Source: Plantactinospora sp040120695 (GTDB taxonomy: Bacteria > Actinomycetota > Actinomycetes > Mycobacteriales > Micromonosporaceae). From it: 64,000 nucleotides of DNA. A program made the translations under genes and the position numbers. Every line of letters starts with the position of its first letter. Position 1 is the first letter of the stretch. Below, piece after piece: positions 25,622-34,841 of this stretch. The stretch lies in contig NZ_JBEEAC010000029.1 of the NCBI RefSeq assembly GCF_040120695.1, positions 6,711 through 70,710 on the forward strand, written 5' to 3'. Under the pieces are notes generated by a model. It made no database searches. It saw only the letters and a list, made by a program, of their open reading frames with translations, and was not told where the DNA came from.

Positions 25622-27430
25622 GTGACCGAGACCCCGCCAGGCGCGCTGCCATTGCCCGTCGTGCCCGGCCTGACGGATCTGCAGGTATTTGCCCGAGGCG
25701 GATACGCCACCGTCTACCGGGCCACCCAGCAGTCCGTGGGGCGCGAGGTCGCGGTGAAGGTCGAGAACCGCACCCTGGACAGCGAGCGGGACCAGCGCCG
25801 CTTCCTCCGGGAGGCGCGGGCGGCCGGCCGGATGTCGTCGCACCCGCACGTGGTCGACCTCTTCGACGCAGGGGTCACCGAGGACCAGCACCCCTATCTG
25901 ATCATGGAGCTCTGCGACGGGTCGTACGCCGAGCGGATGCGTACCTCGCCGCTCACGCCGGCCGAGGCCCGCGACGTCGGCGTGAAGATCGCCGACGCGC
26001 TCGCCGACGCCCACCAGCTCGGGGTACTGCACCGCGACGTCAAGCCGGCCAACATCCTCTACTCCCGGTTCAACGAGCCGGCGCTGGCCGACTTCGGGCT
26101 GGCCGTACTCGCCGAGGCCCGGGACTCGGCGATCACCCTGGAGGTGCTGACCCCGGCGTACGCACCACCGGAGATGTTCCGGCACAGCCCGCCCTCGCCG
26201 GCGGTCGACGTGTACGCCCTCTGCGCCACCCTCTACGCGGTGATGCACGGCAAGCCGCCGCGCTGGCAGGCCGATCGCAACCCGGGGCTGCTCACCCTGA
26301 TGGAGCTCTTCACCGAGCCGATCCCCGAGCTGCCCGGGGTGCCGGCCCCGCTGCTCGACCTGCTCCGCTACGGGATGGCCAACGACCCCGCCGACCGGCC
26401 CAGCGCCGAGCAGCTGCGGGACCTGCTCGCGGCCGTACCGCTGGATCCGCCGGCCGGGGCGTCCACACCAAACCCGACCGGAATCACCGCGGTGCCGGTG
26501 CCGGGGATGCCGGTCACCGGGATTCCGGTCTCCGGCGGGTCCTGGCCGTCCGGAGCGCTCGGCGACTCGGGTGGCCGCGTCGCCGTCTCCGGCAGCGGTG
26601 TCGCCGGCCCGGCGGGTGTCGGGACCACGTCGGCTCCCGGAGGTACGCCCTCGCCCCGCACGCCCACCTCGGGTGCGCCCGTCTCCGGCGTTCCCGCCCC
26701 CGGCGCGCCGGTCTCCGGTGTCCCGGTCTCCGGGGTCCCCGTCTCCGGGGCGCCGGCCTCGGGCGGTGCCCCGCCCACCGTCTACCTCTCGAAGTCCTAT
26801 ACGCCGCCACCCCGGCCCGGCACCGGGCCGCCCGAGCCGGGCGGGGAGCCCGGCGCCTCGCCGCCGAGCCGCCGCAAGCGGCGCTACTGGATCTTCGGTG
26901 GGCTGGGCGTACTGGCCCTGGTCGCCACGATCACCGGCGGTACCTGGTTCGTCGCCTCCCGAGGGGCGCCGAAGCCCTCGCCGAGCGGGCGGGCGGTGGC
27001 GACCACGGCCGGCCCGACCGCCGCCCGACCGTCGGTCGGGACCGGTGCGCTGCCCGGCTGCCGGTTGTCGCTGCCCGAGGCTGCCCGCTGCCCGACCGAG
27101 CTGGAGTGTTTCGGCCCGGTCCGGCTCCGGGGCGCGACGGCGGAGGCCAGCGCGACATCCTGCGCCGGCCGGCACACCTGGGAGTCCTACGCCGAGGGCG
27201 ACCTGCCGCCCGGGCTGGACCCGACCGACCACGCGGCGGTGAAGAACGACATCACCGTTCGCCAGGTCTGCAACGCGACCATTTTCCGGCGCACCACCAC
27301 GCTGCTCGACGTCGCCCCGTGGCAGTTCGAGGTACTGCCACCGAAAGCCGACGACATCGGGCGGACCTTCCGCTGCCTGGCCGGCAAGGGCGTCAACCGG
27401 CTCACCGGGCCGACCCTCACCGCGAGCTGA
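25622..27430 (+). CDS. Transmembrane Ser/Thr protein kinase
   Basis: 602 residues from GTG 25622. The Hanks kinase domain spans about 15-275: loop ARGGYATVY, Lys46 in VAVKV, Glu64 in the C-helix, HRDVKPAN (137-144), DFG (157-159) and APPE. It is thus catalytically complete. A Pro/Gly/Val/Ser-rich linker with repeated PVSGVPVSG units (about 285-395) leads to a basic patch and one transmembrane helix (about 422-446). The extracellular 150 residues have six Cys (GCRLSLPEAARCPTELECF, SCAGRH, VCNAT, FRCLAG) and are probably a ligand or partner domain. A binding lipoprotein and a polytopic membrane protein follow immediately. It is not PknG: rubredoxin and TPR parts are missing. Confidence 0.92.
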   Translation: MTETPPGALPLPVVPGLTDLQVFARGGYATVYRATQQSVGREVAVKVENRTLDSERDQRRFLREARAAGRMSSHPHVVDLFDAGVTEDQHPYLIMELCDGSYAERMRTSPLTPAEARDVGVKIADALADAHQLGVLHRDVKPANILYSRFNEPALADFGLAVLAEARDSAITLEVLTPAYAPPEMFRHSPPSPAVDVYALCATLYAVMHGKPPRWQADRNPGLLTLMELFTEPIPELPGVPAPLLDLLRYGMANDPADRPSAEQLRDLLAAVPLDPPAGASTPNPTGITAVPVPGMPVTGIPVSGGSWPSGALGDSGGRVAVSGSGVAGPAGVGTTSAPGGTPSPRTPTSGAPVSGVPAPGAPVSGVPVSGVPVSGAPASGGAPPTVYLSKSYTPPPRPGTGPPEPGGEPGASPPSRRKRRYWIFGGLGVLALVATITGGTWFVASRGAPKPSPSGRAVATTAGPTAARPSVGTGALPGCRLSLPEAARCPTELECFGPVRLRGATAEASATSCAGRHTWESYAEGDLPPGLDPTDHAAVKNDITVRQVCNATIFRRTTTLLDVAPWQFEVLPPKADDIGRTFRCLAGKGVNRLTGPTLTAS

Positions 27431-27516
27431 TCTCCGCGCCCTGTTGAACACCGAAGTGGACGTTGGCGGCTACCCTCAGCTAGAACATCTCCCCCTTCCC
27501 AGAGCGGGGTCAGCCG

Positions 27517-28458
27517 ATGACCGAGACATCGCCCGGCGGCCGGCTACGGCTGCTCGGCACGACCTTGGCGGTCGTGCTCACCCTGCTGCTCGCCGCCGGA
27601 GCGGGCTGCGACAGCCGGCGCGGTCCCGAGCCCCCCTCCGTGCAGGAGAAACTCAAACAGTCGCACATCTACGGCCAGAGCAAGCTGCGCATCGGGGTCG
27701 CCAACTACGAACCGCTGATGGGCGTACTGGACGACAGCGGCAAGTACGTCGGGTTCGACATCGACATCGCCCGGTACCTCGCGGCCTCGCTCGGCTATGC
27801 CGGCGACCAGCGGATCGAGTTCGTCCGGCTCGCCACCGAGGACCGGATCCCCGCGCTGCAGAGCGGGCAGGTCGACATGGTCGTCTCCAGCTTCTCCATC
27901 ACCGAGGAGCGGCAGAAGCTGGTGAGCTTCGCCGGGCCGTACTTCGTCACCACCCAGGAGGTGCTGGTCCCGGTCGCGCTGAAGAACCGGGTCCGCACGA
28001 TCGAGGACCTGCGCAGTCCCGACCTGCGGGTCTGCGTCGGCGGCGGATCGACCACCGAGGCCGAACTCGGCAGGCACGAGATCAAGACGCTGGTGGTCAA
28101 GAACGTCCACGACTGCGTTGAAGGGATCCTCGACGGCAGGTACGACGCGGTGAGTTCCGACGAGACCATCCTCGCCGGGTTCCGCTCCCGCTATCCGACC
28201 AGGTTCGAGATCGTCGACATGCCGTTCGGCACCAGCGAGCAGCTTGGCATCGGGGTGCCGATCGGCGATCCGGCACTCCGGGACCTGGTCGCCTTCTTCC
28301 TGCACAAGAGTTACCAGGAGGGGCGGGCCGGCCGGACGAGTCCGTGGCTGAGCGCGTACCACCGGCACCTGGGGCCCTGGCTCGGACCCGACCGGCAGCA
28401 GCCGCCGCCGCTGAACGTCCCGGACCTGGTGGACTTCGACGAGAAGGCGCCGGTGTGA
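27517..28458 (+). CDS. Amino-acid-type solute-binding lipoprotein (GlnH-like)
   Basis: 313 residues. A signal peptide ends in LLAAGAGC; the Cys is suited to lipidation although Gly at -3 is unusual for a lipobox. The rest is a family 3 periplasmic binding fold: SKLRIGVANYEPLMGVLDD, VGFDIDIARYLAASLGY, PALQSGQVDMVVSSFSITEER, and GGGSTTEAEL. These are the lobes that bind glutamate, glutamine or similar ligands. No ABC permease or ATPase gene is adjacent. Instead it lies between a receptor kinase and a polytopic protein whose GTG overlaps its stop. A sensing role, as proposed for GlnH with GlnX and PknG in mycobacteria, fits better than transport. Confidence 0.88.
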   Translation: MTETSPGGRLRLLGTTLAVVLTLLLAAGAGCDSRRGPEPPSVQEKLKQSHIYGQSKLRIGVANYEPLMGVLDDSGKYVGFDIDIARYLAASLGYAGDQRIEFVRLATEDRIPALQSGQVDMVVSSFSITEERQKLVSFAGPYFVTTQEVLVPVALKNRVRTIEDLRSPDLRVCVGGGSTTEAELGRHEIKTLVVKNVHDCVEGILDGRYDAVSSDETILAGFRSRYPTRFEIVDMPFGTSEQLGIGVPIGDPALRDLVAFFLHKSYQEGRAGRTSPWLSAYHRHLGPWLGPDRQQPPPLNVPDLVDFDEKAPV

Positions 28459-29630
28459 CCATCGACGCCCCGGCCACCGGCGAGCCGACCACCGGCGCCC
28501 AGGCGACCGGCGGGCCGGAGCCGGGCGTGCCGGTGGTCGCCGTCGCGGGCGACGGCGGTGACCGGGGCGGGCAGTCGGCGGCCGGGTGGCCGTCCGTCGA
28601 CGTCGCGGAGCGGAAGGCCCGGGCCAGCCAGTCCTTCTGGACACTGGTCGTCGGGGTGCCGGCGATCTTCTCGGTACTCCGGCTGAGCGTGGAGGCCGGT
28701 GGCGAGTTGCAGACCACCCTGCTGCTCGTCGCCAACGTGAATCCGGTGAACCTGGCTGCCGCGCTGGTCACCACCGCCGCCCGGCTGGTCTCGGCCGGGT
28801 TGGTCGCGGTCTTCGCGATCGGCGCAGTGCTGCTGGTCAGCGCCGAGCACAACCGGACGCACCGGATCGGCCGGCACCCGCCGATCTTCGCGCGTTGGCG
28901 GGCGATCACCCCGCCGTGGGTGGTGGTCGCCGCCTTCGCCGTCGCGCTCGCCACCTGGCCGATCCTCTACCTGCCACTGCTGCTGCCGGCGTTCGCGGCC
29001 GCGTTCCAGCTCAGCCCCGCCCGGCTCGACGAGCGGCGGATTCCCCGGCTGCTGCTTCTGGCCGCACTCCTGGTCGGCTACGCCGTGCTGATGCTGCCGA
29101 CCCTCGGCGACGCGTGGCAGCAGCGGGAGGCGTTCGCGGTACTCGTGATCGCGGCCCCACCGCTGCTGGCGATGCTCGTCACCGGGCCCGTACCGGTGCT
29201 GGTGGCACGGCCGCTCGCCATGGCGGCGCAGTTGGCGGTGCTGGCGATGCTCTGCTGGGCGGCGCTGCCGGTGATCACCACTCCGGTGCTGCCGCTGACC
29301 GTCACCACGATCCGGGCCGCCGAGGACGGCACCGGCCCGCCGGCCCCGGATGTGCCCGCACCCGGCTCGGAAGACGGAGGCGTCGAGCGGATCCGTGGGC
29401 ACGTGATCACTGTGGACGACGTGAGCATGGTGATCCTGCAGGAGCGTGGCGGCGTCCGGTACGTGCCGACCGACCGGGTCGAGGCGCAGGTGCTCTGCCC
29501 GACCGAGGAGGAGTTGCCCCGCTACCGGCTGCGGGTGCACGGGTTCCACGTCGAGGACTCGCTGCTGGAGGGGATGGGCCGGCGGGTACGCCCGGTGAAC
29601 CGGATCGCCGCGGAGTGCCGCACGGTCTAG
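28455..29630 (+). CDS. Polytopic membrane protein coupled to the binding lipoprotein
   Basis: 391 residues from a GTG inside the previous stop (GTGA). Residues 1-58 are a Gly/Pro/Ala-rich tail. About six hydrophobic helices follow between residues 60 and 275 (among them FWTLVVGVPAIFSVLRL, ARLVSAGLVAVFAIGAVLLV, WVVVAAFAVALATWPILYL, LLLLAALLVGYAVLML, AMAAQLAVLAMLCWAALPV). A soluble C-terminal domain (about 295-391, GHVITVDDVSMVILQERGGVRYV...) is beta-rich and ends with a Cys pair. No transporter signature is visible. It could transmit the state of the binding protein to the kinase. Its stop overlaps the convergent acyl-CoA dehydrogenase stop by 4 bases. Confidence 0.75.
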   Translation: MTIDAPATGEPTTGAQATGGPEPGVPVVAVAGDGGDRGGQSAAGWPSVDVAERKARASQSFWTLVVGVPAIFSVLRLSVEAGGELQTTLLLVANVNPVNLAAALVTTAARLVSAGLVAVFAIGAVLLVSAEHNRTHRIGRHPPIFARWRAITPPWVVVAAFAVALATWPILYLPLLLPAFAAAFQLSPARLDERRIPRLLLLAALLVGYAVLMLPTLGDAWQQREAFAVLVIAAPPLLAMLVTGPVPVLVARPLAMAAQLAVLAMLCWAALPVITTPVLPLTVTTIRAAEDGTGPPAPDVPAPGSEDGGVERIRGHVITVDDVSMVILQERGGVRYVPTDRVEAQVLCPTEEELPRYRLRVHGFHVEDSLLEGMGRRVRPVNRIAAECRTV

Positions 29631-30898
29631 TAGCTCCTCGGCTGGCCGAGGACGCGCTGTGCGACGAAGTTGAGGATCATCTCGCGGCTGACCGGGGCGA
29701 TCCGGCCGGCCCGTACCGCGCCGAGCAGGGTGGCCACCCCGTAGTCGGTGGTCATCCCGTTGCCGCCGTGCACCTGGATCGCGGTGTCCACGGCCAGCGC
29801 CGCCGCCTCCGCAGAGGCGTACTTGGCGAGGTTCGCGGCGACGCCGGCCTCGACGTCACGCCCGGCGTCGTACAGGGCGGCGGCCTTGGCGATCATCAGT
29901 CGGGCCAGTTCGACCTGGACGGCGGCGTGCGCCAACGGGTGCGAGACCCCCTGGTGGGAGCCGATCGGGCGACCCCAGACCCGACGGGTGGCGGTGTAGG
30001 TGGAGGCGCGCTCGATGGCGTACCGCCCGGTGCCGGCGCCCATCGCGGCGACCGTGATCCGTTCCGGGTTGAGTCCGGCGAAGAGCGCCGGCAACCCGGC
30101 GTCGAGGCCGCCCCGGTCGCCCGGCTCGGCCGTCCCGCCGACCAGGGCGTCGCCGGCCAGCCGTACGTCGTCGAGGTAGAGCAGCCACTGGTTCTCCGGG
30201 GAGACGATCTCCATCTCCAGTTTCGACATGGTCAGCCCGGGGGCGTCCGTCGGGACGACGAAGAGCGCGGGTCGGAGCCGTACGCCGGCCGTCCCGGGGT
30301 CACCGCCGCCTTGATCGGTCGCGCCGTCGCCGTCGGCCGGCCCGCCGGATCCGTCGTCGGCCCGTCCGCCGGGCCCGTCGTCGGGTACCCGGGCGACGAC
30401 CAGGACGTACGGCGCCTCGTCGACCCCGGAGACGAAGCACTTCCGGCCGGAGAGCAGCCAGTCCGCGCCGTCCCGGCGGGCGACGGTGCCGAGCCGGTGG
30501 AAGTTCGAGCCCGCCTCCGGTTCGGTGATCGCGAAGGCGATCTTCAGCGATCCGTCGGCGAGCCCGGGCAGGAAGGTCCGGCGCTGCGCCTCGGTGCCGT
30601 GCCGGGCGATCACCGTGCCGGCGATGGCCGGCGACACCACCAGGAGCAGCAGCGGGCAACCGGCCGCCGCCAACTCCTCGCAGACGATGGCCAGTTCGCT
30701 GATGCCGCCGCCACCGCCGCCGTACTCGGCGGGGATGTTGACCCCGAGATAGCCGAGCCGGCCGGCCTCGTCCCACAGCTCGCTGGTGTGTTCGCCCGCC
30801 CTGGCCTTGGCGACGAAGTAGTCGTGACCGTACTGCTGGCCGAGCGTCCGGACGGCCTCGCGGAGCTGCCGCTGCTCGGGAGTGGAGTCGAAGTCCAT
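29627..30898 (-). CDS. Acyl-CoA dehydrogenase
   Basis: 423 residues, FAD-dependent alpha,beta-oxidation of an acyl-CoA. N-terminal helical domain, then the flavin and substrate segments ITEPEAGSNFHRLGTVAR and KCFVSGVDEAPYVLVVAR, and the C-terminal IQVHGGNGMTTDYGVATLLGAVRAGRIAPVSREMI. The middle loop (PDDGPGGRADDGSGGPADGD) is a species-specific low-complexity insertion. It is the last gene of a six-gene minus-strand unit with acyl-CoA carboxylase subunits and an AtuA-like protein, so a branched or methylated acyl-CoA is the likely substrate. Exact chain type cannot be read from the sequence. Confidence 0.93.
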   Translation of the reverse strand: MDFDSTPEQRQLREAVRTLGQQYGHDYFVAKARAGEHTSELWDEAGRLGYLGVNIPAEYGGGGGGISELAIVCEELAAAGCPLLLLVVSPAIAGTVIARHGTEAQRRTFLPGLADGSLKIAFAITEPEAGSNFHRLGTVARRDGADWLLSGRKCFVSGVDEAPYVLVVARVPDDGPGGRADDGSGGPADGDGATDQGGGDPGTAGVRLRPALFVVPTDAPGLTMSKLEMEIVSPENQWLLYLDDVRLAGDALVGGTAEPGDRGGLDAGLPALFAGLNPERITVAAMGAGTGRYAIERASTYTATRRVWGRPIGSHQGVSHPLAHAAVQVELARLMIAKAAALYDAGRDVEAGVAANLAKYASAEAAALAVDTAIQVHGGNGMTTDYGVATLLGAVRAGRIAPVSREMILNFVAQRVLGQPRSY

Positions 30899-30942
30899 GC
30901 GGGATGCCTTCCGACGACGGGGAGCGGGGAACTGGCGGCGGA

Positions 30943-33108
30943 CTACCCCGGGCCCGGGGCGGCCGCGTCGGGTTGCTCCGGCCCTGGGACGGTGGCGGGT
31001 TGTTCGGGGGTGACCACGGCGAGCACCGCACCGGTCTCCACCTGGGCGCCGGCGGTGACCGGCAGCTCGGTGACGACCCCGGCGGTCGGGGCGGTGACCG
31101 GGTGTTCGAGCTTCATCGCCTCCAGCACGAGCAGCGGCTCGCCGGCGTCGACCCGCTGCCCGGCGGTGACCAGGATCCGGCCGACCGTGCCGGGCATCGG
31201 GGCCAGCAGCGTGCCCTCGGTCAGCACGGGCGCCGGTTCGGCGTACCGGGGCAGCTCGGTCAGCGCCACCGAACCGTCCGGACCGTCCACGAAGGAGACC
31301 CCACCGACCCGGTGTACGGCGAACAGCTGCCGGACCCCGTCGACCGTCAACACGGTGCGGGACGGTTCGGCGGCGACCAGCAGCACCTCCGGCTGCCGGT
31401 CCGGGTCGGGCTGTGCGGTGTCGGGGCGCCGGTCCGAGTGGGGCTGTCCGGTGGCGGGCTGCCCGGCGTCCGGTTGCCCGGTGTCGGGCTGGCCGGGGTG
31501 GATCGGCCGGGCAGCCCAGCTGAGCAGGGTGCCGGAGCGGTCCAGCCGGTAGTCGATCTCGACCGCGACGAGGTGATCCTGCGACCCACACACCCGTACA
31601 GGGCCGGTCGGGCCGGCGTACCCGATGGTTTGTGGCGCGCTGGGGACGTTGCGCCAGCCGGACGGCAGCGTGCCGAGCACCGGGGCGGTGGCCCGGCGTT
31701 CGGCGGCCCCGGCCAGCGCGGCGGCCAGCCCGGCCAGCCCGACCCGGTCCGGCGGGAGCAGCGGGACGAAGACCCCCGGATTCCGGTCGAGGAAAGCGGT
31801 GTCGATCTCGCCGGCCACGAACTCGGCCGAGCGCAGCACCCGGACCAGCAGATCGCGGTTGGTCGCCACGCCGTGCAGTTCGGCCCGACGCAGCGCGCCG
31901 GCCAGCGCCCGGGCCGCCTCGTCCCGGGTCGGCGCCCAGGCGATCAGCTTGGCGACCATCGAGTCGTAGTGCACCCCGACCACCGAGCCGTCCCGTACCC
32001 CGGAGTCGAGCCGCAGCCCGCGGTCGCGCCCCGGATCGGTGCCGAACTCGACGGTCACCCCCGGCACGGCGAACCGGTGCAGCGTGCCGCTGGCCGGCAG
32101 CCAGTCGGCGGCCGGGTCCTCGGCGCAGAGCCGCACCTCGATCGCGTGCCCGGTCACCGGCGGGGCGGTGGCCGGCAGCCGGCCGCCCTCGGCGACCAGC
32201 AGTTGCAGCCGGACCAGGTCGGTGCCGGTGACACACTCGGTGACCGCGTGCTCGACCTGGAGCCGGGTGTTCATCTCCAGGAAGTGGAACTCCCCGGCCG
32301 GGGTGAGCAGGAACTCGACCGTACCCACCCCGAGATAGCCGACCGCCCGGGTGGCGGCCACCGCCGCACTCTGCAGACCGGCCCGCAGCGCAGGGGTGAC
32401 CGCGACCGAGGGTGCCTCCTCGACGATCTTCTGGTGCCGGCGCTGGATCGAGCACTCGCGCTCGCCGAGGCAGAGCACGGTACCGTGCGCGTCCGCGACG
32501 ACCTGCACCTCGACGTGTCGGGCCCGCTCGACGTACGGCTCGACGAAGACCGTACCGTCGCCGAACGCGGCGGCGGCCTCCCGGCGGGCCGACTCGATCG
32601 CGTCGGCGAGGTCGGCCCGGTCGCGGACGATCCGCATGCCGCGCCCGCCGCCGCCGGCCGCCGCCTTGACCATTACCGGGAACGCCTCGACCCGGTCGGC
32701 GGCGGTGTACGTCGGCAGCATCGGCACCCCTGCGTCGGCGAGCAGCGCCTTCGCCTCGGTCTTGTCACCCATCGCCGCGATCGCCCCGGCGGGCGGGCCG
32801 ACCCAGGTCAGCCCGGCGTCACCGACCGCGCTGGCGAAACCGGCGTGCTCGGCGAGGAAGCCGTAGCCGGGATGTACCGCGTCGGCCCCGGTGCGCCGGG
32901 CCGCCGCGACCAGCCGGTCGACCCGGAGGTACGTGTCGACCGGCGCGGCGCCCGGCAGCCTGACCGCGAGGTCGGCCTCGGCGACGTACGGCGCGTCGGC
33001 GTCCGGGGCGGAGTGCACGGCGACGGTCTCGATGCCCAGGGATCGGCAGGTGGCGAAGATCCGTCGGGCGATCTCGCCCCGGTTGGCCACCAGCAGTCTG
33101 CGGATCAT
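30943..33108 (-). CDS. Acyl-CoA carboxylase, biotin carboxylase/carrier (alpha) subunit
   Basis: 721 residues with the fused alpha-subunit layout of 3-methylcrotonyl- and geranyl-CoA carboxylases. Biotin carboxylase domain: MIRRLLVANRGEIARRIFATC start, ATP-grasp glycine loop KAAAGGGGRGMRI, and EMNTRLQVEHAVTE. A middle linker contains a Gln/Pro/Asp-rich repeat (GQPDTGQPDAGQPATGQP). The C-terminal biotinyl domain carries LEAMKLEH with the biotin lysine near residue 665; Leu replaces the usual second Met. It catalyses ATP-dependent carboxylation of biotin for the beta subunit encoded upstream at 33218-34819. Confidence 0.95.
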   Translation of the reverse strand: MIRRLLVANRGEIARRIFATCRSLGIETVAVHSAPDADAPYVAEADLAVRLPGAAPVDTYLRVDRLVAAARRTGADAVHPGYGFLAEHAGFASAVGDAGLTWVGPPAGAIAAMGDKTEAKALLADAGVPMLPTYTAADRVEAFPVMVKAAAGGGGRGMRIVRDRADLADAIESARREAAAAFGDGTVFVEPYVERARHVEVQVVADAHGTVLCLGERECSIQRRHQKIVEEAPSVAVTPALRAGLQSAAVAATRAVGYLGVGTVEFLLTPAGEFHFLEMNTRLQVEHAVTECVTGTDLVRLQLLVAEGGRLPATAPPVTGHAIEVRLCAEDPAADWLPASGTLHRFAVPGVTVEFGTDPGRDRGLRLDSGVRDGSVVGVHYDSMVAKLIAWAPTRDEAARALAGALRRAELHGVATNRDLLVRVLRSAEFVAGEIDTAFLDRNPGVFVPLLPPDRVGLAGLAAALAGAAERRATAPVLGTLPSGWRNVPSAPQTIGYAGPTGPVRVCGSQDHLVAVEIDYRLDRSGTLLSWAARPIHPGQPDTGQPDAGQPATGQPHSDRRPDTAQPDPDRQPEVLLVAAEPSRTVLTVDGVRQLFAVHRVGGVSFVDGPDGSVALTELPRYAEPAPVLTEGTLLAPMPGTVGRILVTAGQRVDAGEPLLVLEAMKLEHPVTAPTAGVVTELPVTAGAQVETGAVLAVVTPEQPATVPGPEQPDAAAPGPG

Positions 33109-33217
33109 CCGCAGTTCCTCCTCACCAGGGTGCCGGGTGTGCGTGGTCGTCCGGGCGGGCGCATCCGAAGCCGTCCGGCCGGGGTGCCGAGGGTGTTGCT
33201 GCCGTCGTAGTGGTGCA

Positions 33218-34819
33218 TCAGAAGCGGAAGACGCCGAAGGTGTCGGCGCCGCGGACCGGTCCGTTGTGGACTGCGGAGAGGCAGAGCCCGAGTACGGTAC
33301 GGGTGTCCCGAGGGTCGATGACGCCGTCGTCGTAGAGCCGCCCGGAGAGGTGGAGCGCGGCGGACTCCGCCTCGATCTGCTGCTCCACCATGGCCCGCAT
33401 GGCGGCGTCGGAGTCCTCGTCGTACGGCCGGCCCCGGGCCTGCGCCGCCTGCCGGGCCACGATCGAGAGCACTCCGGCGAGCTGGGTCGGGCCCATCACC
33501 GCCGACCTGGCGTTCGGCCAGGTGAAGAGGAAACGTGGCTCGTACGCCCGCCCGCACATGCCGTAGTTGCCCGCACCGTACGAGGCGCCGAGGTTGACCG
33601 TCAGGTGCGGCACGGTCGAGTTCGAGACCGCGTTGATCATGAGTGCGCCGTGCTTGATGATGCCGCGCTGCTCGTACTCGGTGCCGACCATGTAGCCGGT
33701 GGTGTTCTGCAGGAACAGCAGCGGCGTGTCGGCGGCGTTGGCGAGCTGGATGAACTGGGCCGCCTTCTGCGCCTCCTCGGAGAAGAGCACTCCCTGCACG
33801 TTCGCCAGGACGCCGACCGGATAGCCGTGCAGGTTGCCCCATCCGGTGGCCAGGGCGCGGCCGTACGCCGGCTTGAACTCGTCGAACTCGGAACCGTCCA
33901 GGATCCGGGCCAGCACCTCGCGCGGGTCGAACGGCACCCGTAGGTCGCCACCGGGGATGCCGAGTAGTTCCTCGGGGTCGTACTTCGGCGGCTGCGGGAC
34001 CGGCGACCGTGGCGGTGGACCGTGTTTGCGCCAGCCGAACCGGCGTACGCACTGCCGGGCCAGTCGCAGCCCGTCCCGCTCGTCCACGGCGAGGTGGTCG
34101 GCGAGCCCGGAGGTGCTGGCGTGCATGGCGGCGCCGCCGAGGGACTCGTCGTCGGCCTCCTCCCCGGTGGCCATCCTGACCAGTGGCGGCCCGGCCAGGA
34201 AGACCTTCGCCCGGTCGCGGACCATGATGGTGTGGTCGGACATCCCCGGCACGTACGCCCCGCCGGCCGTGGCGGTGCCGAACACCACCGAGACGGTCGG
34301 GATCCGGGCCGCCGAGAGCCGGGTCAGGTCCCGGAAGACCCGCCCGCCGGGGATGAAGATCTCCGCCTGGCTGGGCAGGTCCGCCCCGCCGGACTCGACC
34401 AGATTGATCATCGGAAGCCGGTTCGCCAGGGCGATCTCACCGGCCCGCCGGGTCTTGCGCAGCGTGTACGGGTTGACCGCCCCGCCGCGTACCGTCGGAT
34501 CGTTGGCGACGATCACGCACTCGACGCCCTCGACCACCCCGATCCCGGTGACCACGCTGGCCCCGGTCAGGAAGTCGGTGCCCCAGGCGGCGACCGGGGA
34601 GAGTTCCAGGAACGGGGCGTCCCGGTCGAGCAGCAGCTCGATCCGTTCCCGGGCCAGGAGTTTGCCCCGGCCGTGGTGCCGGGCCAGGTACTTCTCACCG
34701 CCGCCGGCCCGGGCGGCGTCCAGCGCCCTCTCCAACTCGGCCAGCCGGTCCAGCATCGCCGCCCGGTTCTCCCGGTACGCCGGAGCCGCCGGATCGACGG
34801 CGGTGCGCAGCACGCTCAC
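33218..34819 (-). CDS. Acyl-CoA carboxylase, carboxyltransferase (beta) subunit
   Basis: 533 residues from GTG 34819, which has GGGAGGA at 8 bases; upstream frame continues but without SD. The two crotonase-type halves of a carboxyltransferase are present: N-half with GTDFLTGASVVTGIGVVEG and IVESGGADLP-like acyl-CoA pocket (NLVESGGADLPSQAEIF), and C-half with QNTTGYMVGTEYEQRGIIKHGALM and GAGNYGMCGRAYEPRF. The sequence type is methylcrotonyl-/geranyl-CoA carboxylase beta, not PccB. It transfers the carboxyl group from biotin to the gamma carbon of a branched enoyl-CoA, if the family assignment holds. Confidence 0.94.
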   Translation of the reverse strand: MSVLRTAVDPAAPAYRENRAAMLDRLAELERALDAARAGGGEKYLARHHGRGKLLARERIELLLDRDAPFLELSPVAAWGTDFLTGASVVTGIGVVEGVECVIVANDPTVRGGAVNPYTLRKTRRAGEIALANRLPMINLVESGGADLPSQAEIFIPGGRVFRDLTRLSAARIPTVSVVFGTATAGGAYVPGMSDHTIMVRDRAKVFLAGPPLVRMATGEEADDESLGGAAMHASTSGLADHLAVDERDGLRLARQCVRRFGWRKHGPPPRSPVPQPPKYDPEELLGIPGGDLRVPFDPREVLARILDGSEFDEFKPAYGRALATGWGNLHGYPVGVLANVQGVLFSEEAQKAAQFIQLANAADTPLLFLQNTTGYMVGTEYEQRGIIKHGALMINAVSNSTVPHLTVNLGASYGAGNYGMCGRAYEPRFLFTWPNARSAVMGPTQLAGVLSIVARQAAQARGRPYDEDSDAAMRAMVEQQIEAESAALHLSGRLYDDGVIDPRDTRTVLGLCLSAVHNGPVRGADTFGVFRF

Positions 34820-34841
34820 GACCAGTTCCTCCCGTCCAGCG

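Noticed and set aside
25622..27430. Assignment of the kinase as PknG
   Set aside because: No rubredoxin or TPR domain; it has a transmembrane helix and an ectodomain instead.
30904..33210. 768-codon open frame on the plus strand
   Set aside because: It is antisense to the biotin carboxylase gene; composition is Arg/Gly/Pro-rich with no motif.
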